Assembly: GCA_030374805.1 (NCBI GenBank)
Contig: JARGSG010000231.1
Coordinates: forward strand, 372,001 to 436,000
Origin: Gracilaria gracilis
Lineage: Eukaryota > Rhodophyta > Florideophyceae > Gracilariales > Gracilariaceae
Reading direction: 5' to 3'
DNA: 64,000 nucleotides
Below are positions 32,154-42,460 of the stretch, one piece after another (positions within the stretch are counted from its first letter, which is position 1; every line of letters begins with the position of its first letter). The notes below the pieces were generated by a model, which saw only the letters and a list, made by a program, of their open reading frames with translations, had not been told where the DNA came from and did no database searches. A program made the translations under genes and the position numbers.

Positions 32154-33356
32154 CTATAAGAGGTTTAGCGATCGCAAAAGCCAGTCAAGTACCCAACCAG
32201 CAAAGCTACCAAGAAATATGCCAGAGATCAGCATCGCAAACATCAGCTTGCCAACAGTGTCACATCGATCTTCAGAAGTCTTGCTGGGAGCGTGAACAAA
32301 AGCCATGTTCATAATGAAGCCGTTGAGGAAGCCATGGAAGAAAACTGTGCCGTATGCAACCATGGCAGTAACCGGTAGTCCACCAATCCATTGCAGAATG
32401 TGAAACGGAAGCACTATCAGTCTGACGCAACTCATCCAAGTGAGAGCTTGCGGATGATAAAGGACGAGCTCCCGTGAGAACAGTAAACGCCCTGCTGTAT
32501 CTCCAAACGCGAAGGAAGCGACAGTAATAAGAGGAAACCAAGATCCAAAATTCTCATCACGAAGTCCGGCAGGTAGCTGAGTCAAAATGCCTGGGAAGAG
32601 CATCATCGTGCCGAAGAAACAAAGAAATAGGCATGTGGCCGGCTCTGCAATATCTTGGAGCGTTTCGTAGGCGGAAGTAAGTTGAGTTGAAGACGTAGTT
32701 GGCACTGCCTCATATTCGTGTGTCTTGGTGAGATTACGAAACATGACAAGACAAGCGATGCTTATAAAGGTACACACAGCGAAGAATAGTCGAACTCCCG
32801 TCTTCATTGACTCGGCGGTATCTTCGCCACCCATTGTGAGCCGTGTTAGAATGCGCAAGGTGACTATCACCACACTGGCAGCGCCGCTACCGGCGTTTAA
32901 AGCAGTGGTTACGACGCCGCCGGGGAAACAGTTAGCCGCGCCAAAAAGCAAACTCTGTAGCAAGCCACCGCAGAGTCCCATGAACACCACGACAAGTGAA
33001 GTTGCTGCCACGCTGTGTGCGACGCACGGAAGCACCGTTGTAACAGCTGCGAGCGAGGCGAAACACATGAGGACAAACACGGTGGTTCGAAACGGCACGC
33101 CTGTGAGCGGAAGAAGTCCAGAAGCCATGAGTGGTGCTGAGTAGGAGTTTGCTATATATTGAGCTATGGGAACGTGCTTGTGGAGCGTGGCATAGTAATC
33201 GAGCGATGAAATCATCGCGTTCCACGGCAAAAGCGTGCCCAACCCAAGCATGAAAAAGGTGACGTAAAACTGCTGTGGGGAGGCATCTGGACTGCCAGCT
33301 GCAGTCTTGGAGGCGTACAAGGGCATCCGTGCTTCTACGTCTTCGTTGGTATCCAT
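32154..33356 (-). CDS. Equilibrative nucleoside transporter (SLC29/ENT family)
   Basis: 400 aa with about eleven hydrophobic helices, no introns. The N-terminus is cytosolic and acidic (MDTNEDVEARM). The first helix carries GLGTLLPWNAMISSLDYY, the ENT signature; the fourth to fifth helices contain FMGLCGGLLQSLLFGAA and ALNAGSGAASV. A charged loop of about 30 residues separates the two halves, as in other ENTs. FGDTAGRLL and the final helix pair complete the fold. It should move nucleosides or nucleobases across the plasma or an organelle membrane; substrate range cannot be read from sequence. Confidence 0.92.
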   Translation of the reverse strand: MDTNEDVEARMPLYASKTAAGSPDASPQQFYVTFFMLGLGTLLPWNAMISSLDYYATLHKHVPIAQYIANSYSAPLMASGLLPLTGVPFRTTVFVLMCFASLAAVTTVLPCVAHSVAATSLVVVFMGLCGGLLQSLLFGAANCFPGGVVTTALNAGSGAASVVIVTLRILTRLTMGGEDTAESMKTGVRLFFAVCTFISIACLVMFRNLTKTHEYEAVPTTSSTQLTSAYETLQDIAEPATCLFLCFFGTMMLFPGILTQLPAGLRDENFGSWFPLITVASFAFGDTAGRLLFSRELVLYHPQALTWMSCVRLIVLPFHILQWIGGLPVTAMVAYGTVFFHGFLNGFIMNMAFVHAPSKTSEDRCDTVGKLMFAMLISGIFLGSFAGWVLDWLLRSLNLL

Positions 33357-34369
33357 GGCTCAATGCGGTAACCACTGTCTGTGATTGCAAGGCGTTGGGG
33401 GGTGTTGCTCGTCGCTCACAAGTTGTGCATTGCAGCTCTCCGCGGCGTCAAAATTGCAGTGCGCGTTAGGAAACGCTCTGCCGTTTTGATTCCTTCGAGC
33501 CTTTACCAGGGGTAAGAGGGCTGGCGCTCTCTTCCACGCACGGTTATGTGACACTGGAGAAAGAACGAAAGGCAATCACTGGCCCAGGGGTCAGCGTGCG
33601 TTCGATACCTGTACTGTAAGGTGCATCATGATAAATTGACGCACGCCAATTTCATATCTCAAGTCGAGATGTTCGATGCCATTTTGTGGGCTTGCCCGTG
33701 GCGCGCATAATTACAAGAAAGACTAAAAAAAGACAAGACTCGACACGTTCCCCGGAGTGCGCTCTTATCTATCTAATGTTACAGTATCAAGACTCTCGAG
33801 TGAGAAAACGGTGGTTGCGTATATAATAGCGTGTAACCTTCCGAAGGAGAGGATAAGAGCGTGTGATATGCGCGGCGGAATGTTTGCGAGGAACGGCGAT
33901 TTGATTGGATGCGGGTGATGATGAAGGTGCAAGCGGGGGCGGCGCGAAAATGCAACTCTAGACTAGATACCCTGTAATAGCATATTATGCGAGAGCTTGT
34001 TGGCAGCGGCAGACGGGCACGCGTGACTTTTGGCGAGTGTGTGTTATCGACACTACAAAGAACAATACGTTGACGGGGTGAAGAGACATGTCTCGAGTCG
34101 GACATGGGTAGCGGGGGTGAGCTTGTTGCAGCAGATGATGATGATATGATGTGTGTTCGACAATAGTGCTGTCTGTGGGGGAAGCTGAGGCTGACGGCTC
34201 AAGGTGCTTCATAGTACGTTTGGTATACACGATGGAAGGGTTGCTGTGACAACAAGCTACACAGATGGGGCAGCATGGATGAAGATGGTAGATTTACAGG
34301 ACATGTCGAAAAATACAAGGGAGAGGCAGAGAGAAGATAGCAAGCGGCGGCGGACGACGGGCGCTTAAT
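33357..34369. other. Intergenic region between ENT and the four-helix protein
   Basis: 1 kb; ENT promoter side and 3' flank of the next gene. Open frames show no domain. Confidence 0.5.
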
Positions 34370-34852
34370 TCAGGCGTTAGCCATGGGCGGGGGCACGGTG
34401 TCCTCCGACTGCTGAAGCGAAACCGGCACATGGGGTTCCAACCCCTCCTTCTCCTTCGCCGGTGCACTCCTGTCAGCAAACGCCAAGAAGATGAGCAACA
34501 CAGACAGCACCTCTGTCCACCACGCGATCTCAACGGGGGACGTAAACGAAGTGCGTAGTTCCGTGCGCGGCGAGATGGCGAGCGCGGCAACGACGGTGTT
34601 CAATATGAAGATGACGGGAGTGATGAACAGATGAAGTGACTCGACAAAGGCAAGTCCAATGAGTTGGGCGACGAACATGAGCGCGGACAGCAGGAAGACG
34701 AAGACTGCAAAGGCTATGATGGCCCTTACACGATTGGGACATGAGGTTCTAAGGTCACACCATTCGCCCGCGTAGCCGAAGGTAGTAACCGAGAACAGCG
34801 ACACCAGGCCGTAAAGCAGCGCGAACGCAGAGTCAGCGTCAATCTCAACCAT
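34370..34852 (-). CDS. Four-helix membrane protein, unknown function
   Basis: 160 aa from the ATG at 34852 (MVEIDADSAFALLYG); the frame extends upstream only through a TTG. Four hydrophobic segments at about residues 8-28, 42-70, 75-100 and 112-135, then a polar, Pro/Glu-rich tail. The spacing resembles MARVEL-like or other tetraspan proteins, but no family motif is clear. A TTAAAAAGG box about 130 bp upstream on the same strand may be its TATA element. Confidence 0.65.
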   Translation of the reverse strand: MVEIDADSAFALLYGLVSLFSVTTFGYAGEWCDLRTSCPNRVRAIIAFAVFVFLLSALMFVAQLIGLAFVESLHLFITPVIFILNTVVAALAISPRTELRTSFTSPVEIAWWTEVLSVLLIFLAFADRSAPAKEKEGLEPHVPVSLQQSEDTVPPPMANA

Positions 34853-35761
34853 ATCGAAAACAAGAGGCGCGGAGCGGAACGAAAGCCGACAGATTTGCAA
34901 AGCCAAACAAGCGCAGCTACACCGTGTATCTAGTTAGCGGCGAAGCGACAGCCTCCATCGCCGCGCACGCCACGCGGCGCAGCCCTTTTTAAGCGCGCGG
35001 CGGCGGTAGGTAGAGCTAAATGCGTGCCAAATCAAAAGGGCTCGGCGGCAACAAGGCGCCCGTAGCTGTGGCACGTACCGTTGGTAAAGTAGAGCTAAAC
35101 GACGCGGACAGCCCTGCTGGCACCAAACAAAATTTTTTTTGCCTTACACAACGCTTGCGCCGACGTGTGCCTGCCAAGCACGCGCCAATCTCGCACACAG
35201 CGCGCGGTCGCCCAAAAACCCTACTGCCGCGCCGTGTCATACGTGTCCACGCGCGCCACGCGCTGTTTCCGAAAACCGCCGCCGCTGCCGCCGCTGCCGC
35301 CGCCGCCGCCGCGCGCCGGCACAGCCGTCACTTGTGTATGTACGACGGTACCCGCGCCACCAGTGGCACCCGCAGCTAGGGCTTGGGCGGCGGCGGCGCG
35401 CTGTTTTTCGCTTGTTTTTTGGGGCGTCGCCGGCTGACGCACGTGATAGCGGATCAGCATGCCTACGCGCGCGCTCATTTTGCGGCGTTTTTTTTTTTGC
35501 GTGCGCCGCTGGCCTCTCGCGCGCGCGCTGTGAGAGGGGGGGGCACACACAGGCAGTCAAAGGGGGGCGGGGGCTTGGTGCAGTTGGTGAGCCGTCCGCC
35601 GTCGTCAACGTCGGCTGCTTGATCACGTCGTATCATATCTAACACCGCGCCTTTTCCCCCGTCCGTCGCCCCGTGCACTCGCCGCGAGTCGTCCTTCGTC
35701 CTTTGTCCGCGTCCGTCTCGTCCGGTCCATCAAGTCCAAGTTCACGCGTCCGAGCACAATC
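34853..35761. other. GC-rich divergent promoter region
   Basis: Between the four-helix gene and the RRM gene. Strong GC bias with GCC repeats (35278-35315), T8-T10 runs and G8 runs (35527, 35563). Several long open frames on both strands are compositional. The motif GTACCGTTGGTA lies at 35075-35086. Confidence 0.55.
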
Positions 35762-36028
35762 ATGTCCGAGCCTGGATGTCGTTTGTTTGTGGGAAATCTG
35801 TCATGGGGCACCACTGATGAGGGGTTGTACGGCGCCTTTAGTGAGTCCGTTGGCAATGTGGTGGAGGCCAAGGTCATTTATGACAGGAGCACTGGTAGGA
35901 GTCGTGGATTTGGCTTTGTCACCTTTGCTTCCCCTGATGCCGCTTCCTCCGCTCTGGAGAAGATGAATGGAGTCGATCTGGATGGGCGTAACATTCGTGT
36001 GGACCTTGCTTCGTCGCAGCGTCATTAA
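35762..36028 (+). CDS. Single-RRM RNA-binding protein
   Basis: 88 aa consisting almost only of one RNA recognition motif. RNP2 is LFVGNL (residues 8-13), RNP1 is RGFGFVTF (about 47-54), and ALEKMNGVDLDGR fits the second helix to strand 4. The context is CATCATGTC in a T-poor leader. It resembles the RRM half of glycine-rich RNA-binding proteins, but the glycine-rich tail is missing (ends ASSQRH). Likely acts in RNA processing or stress-related RNA binding. Confidence 0.9.
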   Translation: MSEPGCRLFVGNLSWGTTDEGLYGAFSESVGNVVEAKVIYDRSTGRSRGFGFVTFASPDAASSALEKMNGVDLDGRNIRVDLASSQRH

Positions 36029-36621
36029 CCGTTTGTGCTATGTGATGCTTTCTTTGCACTTTCTGTGCTTTGCCTCACCCCTTCCCTTTTCTTCCCTTAC
36101 ATTCGTCCCTTTGCCCTTTTTCCCTTTTGTTGCCTCTTGTCTTGTTGCTTGTGTGTCTTGGTTCATCGCTTCGTTTGTGCTGTGTCTGTGTGTTGGAGCG
36201 CGTCAGCCAGTCGCTCTTCGGCACGCAGTGAGTTGGTGTGTGTCTTGCCTTTCCAATCATCCCGCTTCGGTTTGTGATATACAACAAACACCCACCTATA
36301 GACCCCTTATCAAATAGCGCCTCTCTGTGAGTGCTCTCTGTGCTCTGTGTTCTAGTGTGTGTGTGCGACTGTGGCCTCTGTGAGCTATCTTCACCTTTTC
36401 TAACTGTCTGTTCGCCGGCGGTTTGGATCAACCCCCGAAGTTTGCTTAACTGCTCTTGTCGCTACTCTTTTCTCGTTGCCGTGCTTGATTTGCATGAGTG
36501 CATACGAGTTTGTGTTTTGCCCTCGTTCTGCCTGCAAACTACCCCGATAAATGATTCGCACTGAATCGAGTCTTTTCTTGTGAGTTTATACAGCTTGTGC
36601 TTGTGTTTTACCTTTGTTATG
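36029..36621. other. Convergent 3' region, T-rich
   Basis: The 3' UTR side of the RRM gene, with CTTTG/TTCCC-rich sequence. No gene. Confidence 0.5.
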
Positions 36622-37746
36622 CTATCTTGTTCGTCTCAGATGACAAAAGCGAGCATTACCACTGAGATCGGTGTAGCTCTTAACGTACTCGAGGCGGTCA
36701 AAGTGCATTTTCTCCAATATGCTTGGATGCGATGTGTCAACCTCCAACCAAATACTACCGCCTTCCTTCACCACGTGAGGCGCCGTGTGCAACACCTCCC
36801 TCACCACCTGCAAGCCATCGTCCCCCCCACACAGGGCGCCATAATCCTCATGCTCCCTCACCTCCCTCTGCAACGTGCGCATCTCCGCGGTGGGAATATA
36901 CGGCGGGTTTGAAACCAGCGCGTCAAACACACGCCCCTCCGCGCACACGTCTCGCAGCGTACCGTGCACAACGGCGGCGCGCCGCTGCAAGCCAAGCAGC
37001 GCCGCATTGTCACGAGTGAGGCGCACGGCGTGCTCGCTCACATCCACGCCGGTGGCCGTCCAGCGCGGGCGGCTCGCCAGCGCCGCCAGCATGATAGCGC
37101 CACTGCCGCAGCCCACGTCCACAACGCTCGCGCACTCGCGCGTCGCCGCGTCGGCCAGCAGCAACTCCACCAGCTCCTCCGTCTCCGGGCGCGGGATGAG
37201 CACGGGCGGCCTCAAGGCCAGCCGCACGCAGTGGAAGTGCCAGCCGCCCACCAGGTACTGCACGGGCGCGGCGCGCTGCTGGCGCCGCTCGCACAGCGCG
37301 GCGAAGCGCAGCAGCTCGGCGCGCGGCGGCGCGCGCGCGCTGCGCAGCGCGTCGGCGCGCGTGCGCAGCGGCGCGAACGCGTGCACCGCCAGCCACTGCG
37401 CGCTGGCGCCCGGCTCGCACGTGCCGCTGCGCTCGAACAGACGCCGTCGCGTGCGCCACGGCTGCGGCGCACGCTGCGCGCGTGCGCGACGGCGCGCCAG
37501 TCGGGCGCGGCGGGCGCGGCGGCGGCGGCGGCGGCGGTGGTGAAGGCGGCGGCGGCGGTGGCTGTGGCGGCAAATGCGGCGGCTCGCATGCATCGCGCGC
37601 CGCGATGCGCGGGCGGGCGGGCATACTTCATCTGTAGTACGTCGGACGGCGGTGTTGGCGGCAGCGATGAGCTCTGGTATGTACAGTAGATACGAAGGTA
37701 TATGTACGCGCGTGGTGATGCTCACCGCTGAGAGCACTGGCCGCAT
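36622..37746 (-). CDS. PrmC/HemK-type release factor glutamine methyltransferase
   Basis: 374 aa from the ATG at 37746. The catalytic domain is clear: PRPETEELVELLL, the SAM-binding VVDVGCGSGAIML and the glutamine-binding LVSNPPYIP, followed by a GGDDGLQ-like stretch. The family N5-methylates the GGQ glutamine of class I release factors. The N-terminal ~110 residues are extraordinarily Arg-rich (one run has about 15 Arg in 17 residues), encoded by CGG/CGC repeats, and could be an organellar presequence. An alternative ATG at 37593 gives 323 aa and would place TACGAAGGTA (37691) in the promoter; I cannot decide between them. Mitochondrial or plastid translation is the expected site. Confidence 0.88.
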   Translation of the reverse strand: MRPVLSAVSITTRVHIPSYLLYIPELIAAANTAVRRTTDEVCPPARASRRAMHASRRICRHSHRRRRLHHRRRRRRRARRARLARRRARAQRAPQPWRTRRRLFERSGTCEPGASAQWLAVHAFAPLRTRADALRSARAPPRAELLRFAALCERRQQRAAPVQYLVGGWHFHCVRLALRPPVLIPRPETEELVELLLADAATRECASVVDVGCGSGAIMLAALASRPRWTATGVDVSEHAVRLTRDNAALLGLQRRAAVVHGTLRDVCAEGRVFDALVSNPPYIPTAEMRTLQREVREHEDYGALCGGDDGLQVVREVLHTAPHVVKEGGSIWLEVDTSHPSILEKMHFDRLEYVKSYTDLSGNARFCHLRRTR

Positions 37747-38054
37747 CTACCGAAGTCACCGTTGGTTCTGAGATATCTGCCGCGCGGTGATGCACACGCA
37801 TCGGTTGCGTTGAGCAACAGGAGGAGGAGGAGGAGGAGGAGGAGGAGGAGGGCGCCTTGCAATGACAGTGTAAGTATCAATTACAGTGTAAGTGTGACTA
37901 AGCCGTTTTGTGGTTGATCCGCGTGCAGCACCAAAAGTGTTTTGAGGATGTTGTTGCACGCGCAGTTGTCTGACCTTCTCTATGTTGTTTTACTGCATCT
38001 TGCTTTGGGCACAAACAAACACACACACACACGAACTCGCCCACCCACACACAG
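37747..38054. other. Short intergenic stretch with (GGA)n
   Basis: Contains an AGG/GGA microsatellite (37820-37850) and CA repeats (38020-38053). No gene. Confidence 0.6.
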
Positions 38055-39965
38055 CTACAATGGCGGGATCTTCACGGACGCCAGCTCCTCCTCAGTCATG
38101 AAGCCCTTGATGAACGACTGGTTGTCGTTCACTTCGTGAAACTCTCTCTTGCCCCATGACTTGATGTCAAAGTAGCTATATCCGCCTTCATACCCGCTAC
38201 TACCGTCCACGTCACGCGTGAACCACAGCTTGAGCGCCTTGTGATATCTCCACTTGCGGTTGTACAGCTCCACCGCCGCCAGCAGCTGCAGCACATCATG
38301 CGGCATGATGTAGAATATGTAAAAAAGCGTCTCCAGTTGGAACTTGCTAAAGTGGCTACTTCGCAACGCGGGCGCCTGCATATAGTAACAAGTCGGTAAC
38401 CTGTACTCTGGTTCCGATCTCTTTTGAGCCGCCCCGCCAAACTCGCTCTCACTCGCCCGCCCTTGCCCGCCTTCCCATGGGTTGTGAAATGTCTTGTACA
38501 ACGGCTCGTGCGAGTTCAGGTTCAGCCCCAACGCAGTCAGATCGATCCCGATAGGTAACACCCTGTCTTTTCTGCTCACATTACCTCCAGAACACACCAG
38601 TGGCAGCAAAGACAGCATTCCAAACTTGTCCGAACGAAAAGCGCCACTCGCATTACTATTATTACCATCATTCACCGCGCTTGCCCTGCTGCCCGTTGGC
38701 ACCGCATGTGCCTCCGAGTTGTTCGCAGCCCGTCCATTTGCCATCCGCGATCGAGAAAAGCGGCTTTCTTGTACCCCACTTGCTTTTGCACTTTGCGTAA
38801 AAACATTCTGTCGTGACGTTGCTTCCCTCGAATCCACCCCTTCATATTCATCCATTCTTCTGCCCAATTCGCCCTGTCGTGCGCGCATCTGGAACAGCTG
38901 CGCTCCGTTTGACGCGCTGCTGCTAGTGGCGCCTCTCCTCGGCGACGTGGACGCCAGATCGCGCAACGCATGTTGTGAGGTGACGTTTAAATTGGCCGCA
39001 TGATGCAGCTGCAACGACGACAGCGCATCGCTCGCAGTAAAACCATTGGGCAGCCGCGTACTTCTTTGCGTCATTCGGCTGGCAGCATCTTGTCGAACGT
39101 TCACTCGCCCAAGAACTGATGCAGTTGGTTGTGATGACACGGAAGACATCCTACGGTCATAGAAAGAATCAGATAACGGAGCCTTTTGTAACGACGAGCG
39201 CATGGACGAGCCGTCCAGTTGGTACGCGCCATTGGCGATTGCTGACGAGGCGTTAACCGGACGCAGCGTTGCCGAAGCGGGCGCTCCGCCAAGCGCCGGA
39301 AAATCCTCGCTTTGCATGCTAAACTCTGACGGCGCAGACGATCCAGTGAGCGCGTCAACGGCTTTAACGCGTGAGTCGGCGTACGCTCCTAAACTGTACA
39401 GGTCTTGATAGGGTGCAATTCCGTTAAGGGTGGGCGCTGACAGTGAGGCGGTGGTGAGGTTATGGTCAATGGGAGCGTTATTATCCAGAATTGAAGTGGC
39501 GGACGGTTGCATGGCTGCGTGAGCACCCACAGCACCGAGCGAAGGAAAGTCACTGGGATCGAACACAGTAGAGGTAGGATGGGGTTGTGTGAAGGACGGC
39601 TGCTGCTGCGGCGCAGGCCGTGGCAGCGGTGACGATGTGGGTTGTGGTTGCGAAGGGTCTGCAAACGCCTTTCCCATCATGTGGAACAGATTATCTTCGT
39701 ACGGCGACGCGTGCGACGCGGGCGCAATGGGACGCGCGGAGTTCATGGCGGCAGCGGCGGCGGCGGCGGCGGCGGCGGCCGAGAGAGACTGCGGCGGCGA
39801 GGCTGAGAGCTCTGTGAATTGAGAGATTGGGAGCTGGGCGGGCGCTCGACGCGGGTCGGCAGACCATGCCTGAGGCGAGCGGCGATGAGCTGCGTGTGGT
39901 GCATGCACGGACGGGGGAGAACCAGCCGCGTTTTCAGCACCGTACGCGTAGTAGAGGTGGCTCAT
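38055..39965 (-). CDS. CNOT2: CCR4-NOT complex subunit 2
   Basis: 636 aa, no introns. The N-terminal 450 residues are low complexity (Ala11 run, Pro/Gln/Ser-rich) with two short repeats, SDFPSLGA and SEDFPALGGA, that resemble conserved CNOT2 motifs. The last ~130 residues form the NOT box: GIDLTALGLNLNSHEPLYKT, FHNPWEG, LETLFYIFYIMPHDVLQLLA, ELYNRKWRYHKALKLWFTRD and GGYSYFDIKSWGKREF. The family scaffold joins the CCR4/CAF1 deadenylases to CNOT1 and CNOT3 in cytoplasmic mRNA decay. The ATG at 39965 was chosen; the upstream extension needs a GTG and crosses a poly-C/poly-G tract. Confidence 0.95.
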   Translation of the reverse strand: MSHLYYAYGAENAAGSPPSVHAPHAAHRRSPQAWSADPRRAPAQLPISQFTELSASPPQSLSAAAAAAAAAAAMNSARPIAPASHASPYEDNLFHMMGKAFADPSQPQPTSSPLPRPAPQQQPSFTQPHPTSTVFDPSDFPSLGAVGAHAAMQPSATSILDNNAPIDHNLTTASLSAPTLNGIAPYQDLYSLGAYADSRVKAVDALTGSSAPSEFSMQSEDFPALGGAPASATLRPVNASSAIANGAYQLDGSSMRSSLQKAPLSDSFYDRRMSSVSSQPTASVLGRVNVRQDAASRMTQRSTRLPNGFTASDALSSLQLHHAANLNVTSQHALRDLASTSPRRGATSSSASNGAQLFQMRARQGELGRRMDEYEGVDSREATSRQNVFTQSAKASGVQESRFSRSRMANGRAANNSEAHAVPTGSRASAVNDGNNSNASGAFRSDKFGMLSLLPLVCSGGNVSRKDRVLPIGIDLTALGLNLNSHEPLYKTFHNPWEGGQGRASESEFGGAAQKRSEPEYRLPTCYYMQAPALRSSHFSKFQLETLFYIFYIMPHDVLQLLAAVELYNRKWRYHKALKLWFTRDVDGSSGYEGGYSYFDIKSWGKREFHEVNDNQSFIKGFMTEEELASVKIPPL

Positions 39966-40608
39966 CAACGCGGCGCGCGAGCAGCGCCAAGTGATGCGCG
40001 CGGGAAGGGGGGGGGGGGGGAAGGGGGGGGGGGGGGGAGGGAGAGAGGATGTGCGGAAGACCGGATCCGACGGAAAGAAGAGGAAGCGGGGGGAAGACAG
40101 GAGGTGCGAGAAGGAGCTGGCAGGTGGGATGTGACGGGAAAGTGCAGGCGCCACGGGACGGGGGGGACGGGGGTGGTGTGCAGTGAGTGAGAGGGTGGCG
40201 ATGTGGCGCTGCTGGTGGAACGGTTGTTGTGTGCTGTGTGTGCGTGTGTGAAGCGCTTGCTGCGGGTGCTTTGCGTTTGGCAGTTGCGGCGGTTTTTTTT
40301 TTGTCGCGGCGCGCCAACGCGCGCGCGCTCCGATTGCGCGAGTGCGTTTTGCGCGCCGATTTGGGGGCGTGCGGCGCGCTGCGCAGCGCGTGCTGGCTGC
40401 GACCTGACGGCGGCACGGCGCCAGCTCCGGCGCAGCTTGGTGCAGAGAGGGGGGCGGAGAGCACTGACGGCGAGCATACGCTGTTTGCTGTGTATTGTTG
40501 TTGTTGTTTACGTGCGTGCGTGACTACGTCAGAGGGGGGGAGCGGGCGGTGAGGCCACACTGGGGCTTATGGAAGGAGTCAACAGCAGCCACACGGTTGT
40601 GGGGGCGT
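39966..40608. other. CNOT2 leader with poly-G tracts
   Basis: Plus-strand G runs of 12-16 at about 40008-40037 lie 40-75 bp before the CNOT2 ATG, so the template strand could form a G-quadruplex. The rest is GC-rich and gene-free. Confidence 0.6.
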
Positions 40609-41190
40609 TTATTCTTCGTCAGAGTCGTCCTCATCAAGATCCTCGCTGATGTTAAAGTAGCGTAGCTCGTACGTGTTCTTGTCGGACGCCACGACGCGCA
40701 TCCAATCCCTGAGGTTTTGCTTCTTCAAGAATTTCTTGGTGAGATACTTGAGGTACCTCTTGGAGAACTTGATGTTGGCCTCCACGGTGATGCGGTTCTT
40801 ATCGCGCGAGATGTTGACGGCATCGCCCAGCTGGTTGGTCTTGTTATTCACCTTGATCCGTTCGTTCAGAAACTTCTCCTGCACGCGCGCGCGTCGAATT
40901 TTTGGAGTCACGGAACAGAGACGCGTGGTTAGCCATTCTGTCGTGACGGTTCATCGCGGTGGGGCGCACATTCGCAAACATACAAAGACGGAGGCATCCA
41001 TGATCTTGTCATCACAAGGGGCGGAGCAATCGATGACATATTTGCCGCCAACCTTTCCAGGCTTTGACTTCTACCACACATTCATTCAAACACAGCACAC
41101 GCAAACGAGTCAGACACCGCACACAGGCGCTCCGCAAGCACCACATTCGGCACGAATGAGCCATCTTACCGTTGCGACAGCGGGAGACAT
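40609..41190 (-). CDS. RPL22: Ribosomal protein eL22 (3 exons)
   Basis: Spliced product is 125 aa, the usual eL22 length. Exons: 41190-41170 (MSPAVAT), 41070-40984 and 40878-40609; introns of 99 and 105 nt with GTAAG/GTATG donors and GTAG/GTGCAG acceptors. All junctions fall between codons. Exon 2 gives [20 protein letters not shown], exon 3 starts [15 protein letters not shown] and contains [17 protein letters not shown] and [10 protein letters not shown], then the acidic tail DEDDSDEE typical of the family. Part of the 60S subunit. The coding frame of exon 3 alone looks like a GTG-initiated 100-aa protein and would be misannotated. Its promoter abuts the start of the inverted duplication at 41402. 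Confidence 0.95.
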
Positions 41191-42460
41191 ATTTGCGGGG
41201 CGGGGCGATAGCACGGGACAGAAAACACTCGGAAACACACAAGGCAGCGCAACACCGCAACAAGACGGATAAGATTGATATAACCGCGATGCTCTACGTC
41301 CCGCCGCCGTCGACCGTCGCGGCGTTCAAAAGCGATCAAGTCGCAGCACACACTCGACGGTCGGCGACGCCACCGAGCCATCGCCACGTGTTCTAGTGCA
41401 CACGTATACAGGTGTCATTGTTGTAAGGCACGGGACGCAAGTTGAGAAGGCGCCTGCCGCCGCCATTGCCGCCGTCGTCGTCGCCCTCGGCGCCATGGGC
41501 CTCAAAGCGATGCGCCTGTCGCTCGCAGAGGACGAACTCGCAGAGCGTCTTGGTCAAGAGACGTAGCGCGTGCGTCTCTACACGCGCCGCGCCCAATCCG
41601 CACGCCGCCGGTGGTGGCGCCCGCCATCGCGCGCGAATCGCGCCCACCTCATCGCGCAAGCGATGGCGTCGCGCGCGAAGACGCGCGTGGCTGCGCGTGT
41701 GCGCGCGCTAGCCGGCCGTGCTGAGTGCGTGCGCGGCTGCGAGTGGAGTCGCCCCTACCAATGGTCAGGCTGCAGCCTGAGCGCCTTTGTCGCGTGGCTG
41801 TCCGGCTGAAACCCAAGGGGCGCATATCGAACCAAACAGGTTCTCGTTTCGCTTGCTATCCTGCTCATGAGCGGCTGTTTGCTTTGAGGATTGAGCGGGA
41901 CGCAGCGTCACGTACATTTTCTGTAGACGCATGCCAACTGCCCGACGCGGTTGCTCTCTGCTGCTGTCTCTTTGCTCTGCTGCTGTCTTTTTGCTCTCAC
42001 TGCCCACTCGCACTGTCGGCTCAAAACCAGTTTGATCTCGCTCTCATCATGAAGCCGTCCTCACTTGATAGCACCGAATGTACAACGCAAATTGCCGCAC
42101 ACACTACTAGCTCCGGTCTTGAACGTTGCATCTTCTGTGTCCCCACCGCAATCCGCATGCGTTCCCCCCTACAGCACAATTCGCTCATGCCGCACCATTC
42201 GCCGATGCTACCGTGTAGAGTGTTTGTCGGCTCTCTGTACTGAACGCTTCGTCCATGCTTGCAACGGTAACGCTTTCGCCAATTCGGTGTTATCAATTAG
42301 TCGCTGGCGAGTAATACGAAGCTGCCATGTATGTGGCGGAATGGCAAGTACTCTGTATCATTGCCACATCTACTCATCTAACAACAATTAACGCTCGCGC
42401 TTCGCACAAACTCAACAACAACATCAATCAATCAAACTTTTGTAATGGTAGCTAGTACAC

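Noticed and set aside
35020-35642. Several 70-167-codon open frames on both strands
   Set aside because: All lie in a CGG/GCC-rich promoter island and are antisense shadows of each other.
40879-40911. GTG-started N-terminus for eL22
   Set aside because: Those codons lie in intron 2; the spliced three-exon model restores the missing conserved N-terminal half.
41725-42243. 172-codon plus-strand ORF at the outer part of arm A
   Set aside because: Not conserved as a frame in arm B, where small indels break it, although the DNA is nearly identical.
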